Positions 32,688 through 38,091 of a stretch of DNA of 38,091 nt are shown one piece after another. The DNA is from Thermoplasmata archaeon (lineage in GTDB: Archaea > Thermoplasmatota > Thermoplasmata > Thermoplasmatales > Thermoplasmataceae). The stretch is taken from contig JAKADT010000002.1 in the NCBI GenBank assembly GCA_021820245.1, positions 1 through 38,091 on the forward strand, in the 5' to 3' direction. Made by a program: the position numbers and the translations under genes. Each line of letters opens with the position of its first letter. The first letter of the stretch is position 1. The notes beneath the pieces are model-generated. The model was not told the DNA's origin, ran no database searches, and worked only from the letters and a program-made list of their open reading frames with translations.

Positions 32688-33917
32688 TCAGACGTTGATT
32701 ATATCGTCAAGATCTCCAATACCCTCACTGTGAATGGCGTTTTTTAGTTCGTTCAGAAACCTGTTGAGTTCCCTGGAATCTGATGTTTCAATCATTTTTT
32801 TAAACGCTGCGGTATATGGAGAGAGTACCTTCTTGGAAAGTGAATTGGCCATGGCAGCAATTGCGGTGTCAAGATCTGTTCCCTTACCGATCTCCCTCTT
32901 GAATTCCTCAGCTTCTTCTTTCTGTTTCAGGCACGAATAGCGGTACATATGTGAAATAAGGTCATCATATTCTATCTCTTTCAGTTTTCTCATTGTTCTT
33001 TCTATCTCAGCTTCCACTATGTCGTCCGCGGCCAGAATTTCCTTCCTCTTCATGGTTCTGTTTCTTTCCAGTACTGTTTCCAGGCTGCTGATATTCAGTA
33101 CATCTACGCCGTCAATGTTTTCATCCAGGCTTTCGATGTTGTCCGGTTTTGAAATATCAACATAAAATTTTGGGGTTCCGGATGAAATAATATCGTCACG
33201 TGTTATGAGAATTTCAGGTGACTTTGTTGCTGTGAGCACTATGTTGTTTTTCCTGATCTCAGTCTTCAGTGCAGAGATAGGGGAGAAGTAACTGTTCAGT
33301 ATACTCGCTGCCATGGACGCTTTCTCAGGGCTTCTTCCACATAAAGTTATGGATTCCGGGTTTTCCTTCAGCAGATATTTACCCAGAGAAACTGCCATTT
33401 TTCCGGTACCAACTATTAGTATTTTTCTTCCCTCTATACCAAATTTTGATTTCAGAACGTCTATGGCAATGGATGGGATTGATGTCTTCCCCTTTGAAAT
33501 GGAGGTCTCCTGCCTCACCCTTTTCCCTATGCTCAACGCTTTCCTGAATATGGTTGAGATTGGCTTGCTGACATGTTTTTTTACGAGGGCAATATCGTAA
33601 GTTGATTTTATCTGCCTTAATATGTCGTTTTCACCCACAGACATGGATTCCAGTCCACTGGCAACCCTGAATAGATGCCTGATCGCATCTTCTCCGGTCT
33701 TAACGACGCCACCTGTGAACGGTTCATGGTTGGTAGGATCACCGGAGAAGTAAAGCTCCACCCTATTGCATGTTACAAGAATTACGTATTTTTTAATACC
33801 CATGGCCTTAAGCGAATCTTCCCAGTATCCGTAGCCAAGCGATATCTTCTGGTCCAGATCACCTGGGGTATCCCTATAATTCCATGATATTACTGTGAAC
33901 TGTGCCACTGAAGCCAC
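32688..33917 (-). CDS. hemA: Glutamyl-tRNA reductase
   Basis: 409 residues. The catalytic Cys50 lies in VTCNRVELYFSG. LFRVASGLESMSVGENDILRQIK is the second family signature, in a variant form (commonly GLDSMVVGE-x-QILGQ). The NADPH domain has ILIVGTGKMAVSLGKYL, and a long helical dimerisation tail ends the protein. It reduces glutamyl-tRNA to glutamate 1-semialdehyde, the substrate of HemL, encoded on the opposite strand. The convergent layout means the two heme genes are expressed from separate promoters. Confidence 0.95.
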   Translation of the reverse strand: MASVAQFTVISWNYRDTPGDLDQKISLGYGYWEDSLKAMGIKKYVILVTCNRVELYFSGDPTNHEPFTGGVVKTGEDAIRHLFRVASGLESMSVGENDILRQIKSTYDIALVKKHVSKPISTIFRKALSIGKRVRQETSISKGKTSIPSIAIDVLKSKFGIEGRKILIVGTGKMAVSLGKYLLKENPESITLCGRSPEKASMAASILNSYFSPISALKTEIRKNNIVLTATKSPEILITRDDIISSGTPKFYVDISKPDNIESLDENIDGVDVLNISSLETVLERNRTMKRKEILAADDIVEAEIERTMRKLKEIEYDDLISHMYRYSCLKQKEEAEEFKREIGKGTDLDTAIAAMANSLSKKVLSPYTAAFKKMIETSDSRELNRFLNELKNAIHSEGIGDLDDIINV

Positions 33918-33984
33918 TCTCTTGTGTTAACACTTAATGGTAATCCCGTATATTCCGTTTTGCATCTCTTATGGAAATCTGAGA

Positions 33985-34212
33985 CTACCAGAAGTCGCCA
34001 CCAAGATCCCTGGCGATTCTAATTAGCATCCTTACGCCTATGTACAGGAATACCGCACCCACGATGAACAGCATTACTGATACGACCAGTTCCCCGGGGA
34101 TTCCAAGACCGACAGCCCCGGTTGAGAATAACTCAACACCCACCACAAGGAAAGCCAACCCTATGACGAGCCTTATTATCTTGTTTACAGCTGCATCACT
34201 TATTATGGACAT
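33985..34212 (-). CDS. Small two-helix membrane protein
   Basis: 75-76 residues with two strongly hydrophobic helices (about 13-33 and 43-66) and a basic C-terminal tail (LIRIARDLGGDFW). No family is recognised. A TATA box at 34232-34240 lies about 24 bases before the ATG at 34212; an adjacent ATG at 34215 is equally possible, the TTG at 34218 less so. The gene sits alone between hemA and the molybdenum hydroxylase operon. The promoter and intact hydrophobic pattern support a real gene. Confidence 0.65.
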   Translation of the reverse strand: MSIISDAAVNKIIRLVIGLAFLVVGVELFSTGAVGLGIPGELVVSVMLFIVGAVFLYIGVRMLIRIARDLGGDFW

Positions 34213-34231
34213 CATCAAAAGATTACATCTT

Positions 34232-34240
34232 CATATATTA
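34232..34240 (-). promoter_or_regulatory. TATA box of the small membrane protein gene
   Basis: Minus-strand TAATATATG at leaderless distance from the tandem ATG codons at 34215 and 34212. Confidence 0.5.
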
Positions 34241-34273
34241 ATGAATTTAACCAAAAATAAAAATTTATGGCGT

Positions 34274-36277
34274 TTAGTGTAATGATAGCTTTATGGGTGT
34301 TTCTCTTATTCTCTTTCCTGTGTAAACCTCCACTGCTCTTGCAATCGCTGAAGGTGTTCCTATGGTTGGTGCCTCACCCAGTCCTTTGGCACCGCTTGGG
34401 AGATCAGAGGGTGTTTCATCCAGTTTCACTGTGTATTTCGTAGTGATCTCTGAATTCAGAAGACCTGCCTCAGAAATTGAGCCTGTCAGAAGCTGTCCGT
34501 CATCATCGTATTCTATATTTTCACTGAGTGTCTGGCCAATACCCTGCAGGTTGCCACCAACAATCTGACCTCTTACCATCTGCCTGTTAAGTACCCTTCC
34601 AAGATCATAATAGGATCTGTCCTCGAGGACCTTAATCCTGTCGTATGAGTCCACAGATACCTTTGCAAGGTTGGAACCAAAGCTGTTGTATGAATCCTTA
34701 TAGTTGAAGAACTCATAAATATCAAATGAACCCTCCAGAAGTTTTGCCGCAGAATAAGATCCTAATTTTTTTCTGACCTGTTCCTTTAATTTACGTGCAG
34801 CTACTGTAACCGCAGAACCCCCCATCATGGCTGATCTGCTCCCCCATGCACCCACTCCGTCCTCAAGTGCATCACTGTCTCCCATTTCAAGATCAACCAG
34901 ATCTTCCCTGACACCAAGCTCCTCGTTCACAATTCTCCTGACAAATCCCTCATGTCCCTGCCCATGAACATTTCCGCCAAGCCATACTCTAATCCTGCCC
35001 CCTTCAGACTTTATTCTGGCGCTTTCACCTGGTTGTGATGCGGGGACGAGGACAAAAAGTGCAATGCCCGTGTCCTTTGTGGCATCAAAAGGTACGTATC
35101 CAAGTTCCTTTCTTGCCCTGATCATGAACGGTTTTGAGGCCCCTATTTTCATCCCCATGGGGGAAACAAAGGGCTTATCCGTGGCGTTAATAAGCCTCAC
35201 ATCAAAGGGATCCATCTTAAGCTCGTCCGCAAGCATGTCAACCATCCTTTCCGTGAAGAATGCAGCTTCTGGTCTTCCTGCTCCACGGTATGGACCCTGT
35301 GGAACCTTGTTTGTAAAGACTGAAAGTGCCCTGAAATAAGCATTTTCTATCTTATACTGGCCAGTTATCTGGTGGGTTATAAATCTGGAAGAAAACTCAC
35401 CGGTTCCACCAGCGTAAGCCCCAGAATCCACGAGAATTTCACCCTTAAGGCCGGTGATCTTTCCCGTTCTGTCGGCAAAGAGCTTCATTTTGGCCAGTGC
35501 GCCTCTTCCGGGGTGACTTGCCATGAGGTGTTCCCGCCGCGTCTCTATCCATTTTACAGGACGTTTTTCCTTCATTGCGATATATGATGCCATCACATAT
35601 TCAGGATACAGACCTCCCTTTGAACCGAAGGCACCTCCCGTGTCAGCCTGTATTATGTGGACATTTTCCGGCGATAGACCCATTGCCCCACATATTCCCT
35701 CTCTGATACTGAATACGGACTGGGTTCCGATCCAGAGAGTGAGTCTTTTCCCGTCGTAGTTTGCTATAACTCCCCGGGGTTCAATGGGATTGGTCACAAT
35801 TCTGTTGTTTCTGAAGGAATCTTCCAGGACAATTGGAGAATCCGTTTTAAAATCCTTTCCCATCCACTTCTCTGAAATAATGTTGCTTTTGAAACCACTG
35901 TGAATTGGTTCAGATGCCAGAGCCTTTTCCGGATCAATAACAGGTTTCAGGGGTTCGTAATCAACTTCCACTGAATCAATAAGATCCTCAGACTTATACG
36001 GGTCGTCTGAATAAACAGCAGCTATTGGTTCACCAAGGTAGTTCACGAAACCAGATGCAAAGACCATGTGCTGAGCCTTTTCGAAACCTGACATTGCTCC
36101 TTCTCCAACAGCTGCAAGTGAGTGATTGAAAACCCTGGCATTTATTCCTCCTTTGACCTTGAGGAGTCTTGCCCTTGCATAATCGCTTCTTACAACTGAC
36201 ATATAGAGCATGTCAGGGAACTTTATATCGTCAACAAATTGCCCCATTCCTCTTACAAATTTCTCTTCGCTCTTCAT
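34274..36277 (-). CDS. Molybdenum hydroxylase, large (molybdopterin-binding) subunit
   Basis: 667 residues from the ATG at 36277, shorter than the usual 750-780. Xanthine-dehydrogenase-family features are GQFVDDIKFPDMLYMSVVRS, DTGGAFGSKGGLYPEY, PQGPYRGAGRPEAAFF, NVHGQGHEGF and GAKGLGEAPTIGTP, with the active-site Glu (about 635) present. The CO-dehydrogenase signature Ala-Tyr-Arg-Cys-Ser-Phe-Arg is absent, so an aldehyde or N-heterocycle substrate is more likely; archaeal relatives include glyceraldehyde oxidoreductases. GGTGG lies just before the ATG at 36277, favouring it over the GTG at 36286. Last gene of the operon. Confidence 0.92.
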   Translation of the reverse strand: MKSEEKFVRGMGQFVDDIKFPDMLYMSVVRSDYARARLLKVKGGINARVFNHSLAAVGEGAMSGFEKAQHMVFASGFVNYLGEPIAAVYSDDPYKSEDLIDSVEVDYEPLKPVIDPEKALASEPIHSGFKSNIISEKWMGKDFKTDSPIVLEDSFRNNRIVTNPIEPRGVIANYDGKRLTLWIGTQSVFSIREGICGAMGLSPENVHIIQADTGGAFGSKGGLYPEYVMASYIAMKEKRPVKWIETRREHLMASHPGRGALAKMKLFADRTGKITGLKGEILVDSGAYAGGTGEFSSRFITHQITGQYKIENAYFRALSVFTNKVPQGPYRGAGRPEAAFFTERMVDMLADELKMDPFDVRLINATDKPFVSPMGMKIGASKPFMIRARKELGYVPFDATKDTGIALFVLVPASQPGESARIKSEGGRIRVWLGGNVHGQGHEGFVRRIVNEELGVREDLVDLEMGDSDALEDGVGAWGSRSAMMGGSAVTVAARKLKEQVRKKLGSYSAAKLLEGSFDIYEFFNYKDSYNSFGSNLAKVSVDSYDRIKVLEDRSYYDLGRVLNRQMVRGQIVGGNLQGIGQTLSENIEYDDDGQLLTGSISEAGLLNSEITTKYTVKLDETPSDLPSGAKGLGEAPTIGTPSAIARAVEVYTGKRIRETPIKLSLH

Positions 36278-36286
36278 GGAAACCAC

Positions 36287-36802
36287 CTATGCCTCTATGG
36301 CCTCCTCTTTCACAAGATCCCTGTTCTGTTCCGACATGATGTTCCTTGCTGCTTCCTTTACAGCTTTCACTATGTTCTCGTAACCAGTGCATCTGCAGAG
36401 GTTTCCAGAAAGAGCTTCCCTTATCTGTTTCTCGGAAGGATTCCTGTTCCTCTGCAATAGCCAGAAACTTGTCATTATCATCCCCGATGTGCAGTATCCG
36501 CATTGAAGGCCGTGTTTATCCACAAATGATTTCTGGATAGGGTGAAGTTTGCCATCCTTCGAAAGGCCCTCTACGGTGGTTATTCGCTTATTGTCGCACT
36601 GTACTGCAAGAACTGTGCAGGACTTGACGGCTTTTCCATCAAGCACCACAGTACATGCCCCACAATTTGAAGTGTCGCATCCCACGTGGGTACCGGTAAG
36701 TCCAGCCACATCTCTTATGAAATGCACAAGCAACATTCTTGGTTCAACCTTTGAGCTGTACTCCTTTCCGTTTATTGTTACAGTTACCTCTTTCTTTACC
36801 AT
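36287..36802 (-). CDS. Molybdenum hydroxylase, small (two [2Fe-2S]) subunit
   Basis: 171 residues. The N-terminal ferredoxin domain binds one cluster through Cys42, Cys47, Cys50 and Cys62 (GCDTSNCGAC). The C-terminal helical domain binds the second through Cys101, Cys104, Cys136 and Cys138 (QCGYCTSGM and LCRCTGY). It passes electrons from the molybdenum centre to FAD in the medium subunit. The ribosome site GAGGTGA overlaps the end of the medium subunit gene, and the large subunit gene follows without a gap. The C-terminal tail (about 20 residues) is longer than usual. Confidence 0.96.
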   Translation of the reverse strand: MVKKEVTVTINGKEYSSKVEPRMLLVHFIRDVAGLTGTHVGCDTSNCGACTVVLDGKAVKSCTVLAVQCDNKRITTVEGLSKDGKLHPIQKSFVDKHGLQCGYCTSGMIMTSFWLLQRNRNPSEKQIREALSGNLCRCTGYENIVKAVKEAARNIMSEQNRDLVKEEAIEA

Positions 36803-36812
36803 TTAATTCACC

Positions 36813-37676
36813 TCATAATTTCCTCAAACTTTTTCTGGCTCCTTCAATGAACATTTTCCTTACAAGATCCCTTTTCTGTTCTTCTGTTCCATTCCTGTCA
36901 GAAGCGGGACTGATTTCCCTTGCGGCAGCTTCAGAAGCATCCTCAATTATACTGGGCGTTATCTTTGTTCCAACAACCACATTTGAAGCATCCTTGAGGA
37001 AGATCGAAGTCGGTCCAACGGACGCTATGGCAGAACCAAATCTTTCACATAACCCATCCCTGTTCAGTTTTATCTGGATGGCGAGCGCCGCAACAGAAAA
37101 ATCACCGGCCGGTTTTTTGAATTTAACATATGTTCCGGAACTGCGGGATCCCCAGTCAGGAAATTGTACCTCCGTGATGATTTCGTTTCCCTTTAAAACT
37201 GTTGTATAAGAATCTATGTAAAGTTCCCTGGCGCTCACATGCCTCGATCCAGCAGGACCAGTGACAGTCACTGAACCATCAAGAGCCATAAGAACCGCCG
37301 GCAGATCATTGCCAGGATCACCATGTGCAATATTCCCTCCCACAGTGCCCATGTTTCTTATGAGCGGATCGGCTATGCTTTTCACAGCTTCTCTGAGAAT
37401 TCTAAGACTTTTTCCAAAGTTACTGTAGTTTTCCAGAGAGCTTACCTTGGTGGTGGCCCCAACCAGAATTGATCTGTCGTTTCTGGTAATGTACGCAAGA
37501 GAATATATATTTCCAATATCCACAAGGTATGGAATTGAGGTAACTCTCGACTTCAGAAGTGGAAGCAGACTTTGTCCACCCGCCAGCACTTTTGCCTCAT
37601 CGTCATACTTCTTCAGAAGCCCAACCGCCTCCTCAAGAGTACCCGGTGAAAAATAATCAAATTCAGTCGGTCTCAT
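36813..37676 (-). CDS. Molybdenum hydroxylase, medium (FAD-binding) subunit
   Basis: 287 residues of the CoxM/XdhB family. FAD-binding loops AGGQSLLPLLKSR (about 32-44) and NMGTVGGNIAHGDPGNDLP (about 108-126) are intact, followed by the C-terminal CO_deh_flav_C domain. It transfers electrons from the iron-sulfur subunit to an external acceptor. First gene of the M-S-L operon, with a TATA box (37700-37707) about 27 bases before the ATG at 37676, so the message is leaderless. Confidence 0.95.
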   Translation of the reverse strand: MRPTEFDYFSPGTLEEAVGLLKKYDDEAKVLAGGQSLLPLLKSRVTSIPYLVDIGNIYSLAYITRNDRSILVGATTKVSSLENYSNFGKSLRILREAVKSIADPLIRNMGTVGGNIAHGDPGNDLPAVLMALDGSVTVTGPAGSRHVSARELYIDSYTTVLKGNEIITEVQFPDWGSRSSGTYVKFKKPAGDFSVAALAIQIKLNRDGLCERFGSAIASVGPTSIFLKDASNVVVGTKITPSIIEDASEAAAREISPASDRNGTEEQKRDLVRKMFIEGARKSLRKL

Positions 37677-37699
37677 GGAGCCAAATAGTTATAAATTGT

Positions 37700-37707
37700 A
37701 TTTAAAA
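37700..37707 (-). promoter_or_regulatory. TATA box of the molybdenum hydroxylase operon
   Basis: Minus-strand TTTTAAAT is centred about 27 bases before the ATG at 37676. Confidence 0.5.
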
Positions 37708-37961
37708 ATTCCTGAAAACATAAAGTTTTAGCATTTGCACGAGTGAATTCTCCCCTTCATAATCTGGGATAAGATGAACATAACCGCTTCCCTCTGCAAT
37801 GCATGATCTAATATTATACATCTTCCCGCCTCATGGTACATCAAAGCTGGATGGCACACCATGGCTAACGAAATGAATTCGGGATGAATGGAATTAAGCT
37901 AGTAGGGTCAACGAAAGCAATCTTTGAATTATGAGGTTATTCAGTAAAACAGCCAGGAAGG

Positions 37962-38091
37962 TCACGAGACTTTCCTCTTATTTTTTATGATCTCAGAAAT
38001 AATACTCACAGCAATTTCAGCAGGTGTTACCGCACCTATATCCAATCCTATGGGTGAGTGGATCGATTTCACAAAATCTTCTGATATTCCC
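37962..38091 (-). CDS. XdhC/CoxI-type molybdenum hydroxylase maturation protein, C-terminal end (partial)
   Basis: The frame is open from the window edge to a TGA at 37962-37964. Its product contains IHSPIGLDIGAVTPAEIAVS, the hallmark C-terminal motif of XdhC/CoxI proteins, followed by a basic tail. XdhC binds molybdenum cofactor and helps its sulfuration and insertion into xanthine-dehydrogenase-type enzymes. Its place upstream of the molybdenum hydroxylase operon on the same strand fits that job. The N-terminal part lies outside the window. The 285 bases between it and the operon hold nothing I recognise. Confidence 0.9.
   Translation of the reverse strand, partial: GISEDFVKSIHSPIGLDIGAVTPAEIAVSIISEIIKNKRKVS

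Noticed and set aside
34274-36277. Aerobic CO dehydrogenase large subunit
   Set aside because: The large subunit has PYRGAGRPEA where CO dehydrogenases have the Cys-containing AYRCSFR loop.
36739-37209. 156-codon plus-strand frame across the molybdenum hydroxylase genes
   Set aside because: It is antisense to two clear subunit genes and encodes a Ser/Pro/Leu-rich shadow sequence.

Overview
The window reads as chromosomal DNA of an acidophilic, Thermoplasmatales-like archaeon; I cannot name a species. The case rests on short AT-rich TATA boxes placed about 22-28 bases before start codons (leaderless transcription), a class III signal peptide on a pilin-like protein, an archaeal-type nicotinate phosphoribosyltransferase with a C-terminal zinc ribbon, an SbcD/Mre11-related archaeal phosphoesterase, and 5-aminolevulinate synthesis through HemA and HemL. 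I saw no tRNA, rRNA or CRISPR array.

Layout. Bases 1-141 hold the 3' tail of a TnpB-type gene and the right-end hairpin of an IS200/IS605-related element. It is inserted in the 3' end of an azlC-type permease gene (70-714, minus). Bases 764-5530 carry a methyltransferase, a cytochrome P450, an unrecognised protein with a conserved His/Glu motif, an AidB-like acyl-CoA dehydrogenase and a rhodanese. After a 0.55 kb stretch without intact genes comes a three-gene aromatic amino acid operon (chorismate mutase with an unknown C-terminal domain, prephenate dehydrogenase, DAHP synthase; 6084-8321). Bases 8501-11119 hold two small membrane proteins and a GntR/FadR regulator, separated by long gene-poor stretches.

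Bases 11278-18000 are an accessory island for surface glycan or glycolipid synthesis: a nucleotidyltransferase-fold protein, two GT2 and one GT4 glycosyltransferases, and three SAM methyltransferases, one with an extra N-terminal domain. It is flanked by a 0.6 kb gene-poor stretch. Next, on the minus strand, come cysS, nicotinamidase and nicotinate phosphoribosyltransferase in one transcription unit, giving NAD salvage next to a tRNA synthetase. They are followed by a histidine phosphatase and an ArsB-type arsenite permease.

Bases 24298-30546 hold a DUF255/YyaL thioredoxin-domain protein (plus), a pilin-like protein, a membrane protein, an eIF2B-like protein, an amidohydrolase and an aldose epimerase (all minus). 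Bases 30631-33917 hold a metallophosphoesterase and hemL converging on hemA. The window closes with a molybdenum hydroxylase operon (medium, small and large subunits, minus strand). Upstream of it the 3' end of an XdhC/CoxI-type maturation gene runs off the window edge.

How the parts work together: aromatic amino acid synthesis, C5 heme synthesis (whose product the P450 would need), NAD salvage, and molybdenum-dependent aldehyde or heterocycle oxidation are the housekeeping modules. The glycan island, the IS remnant and the gene-poor stretches are the variable parts.
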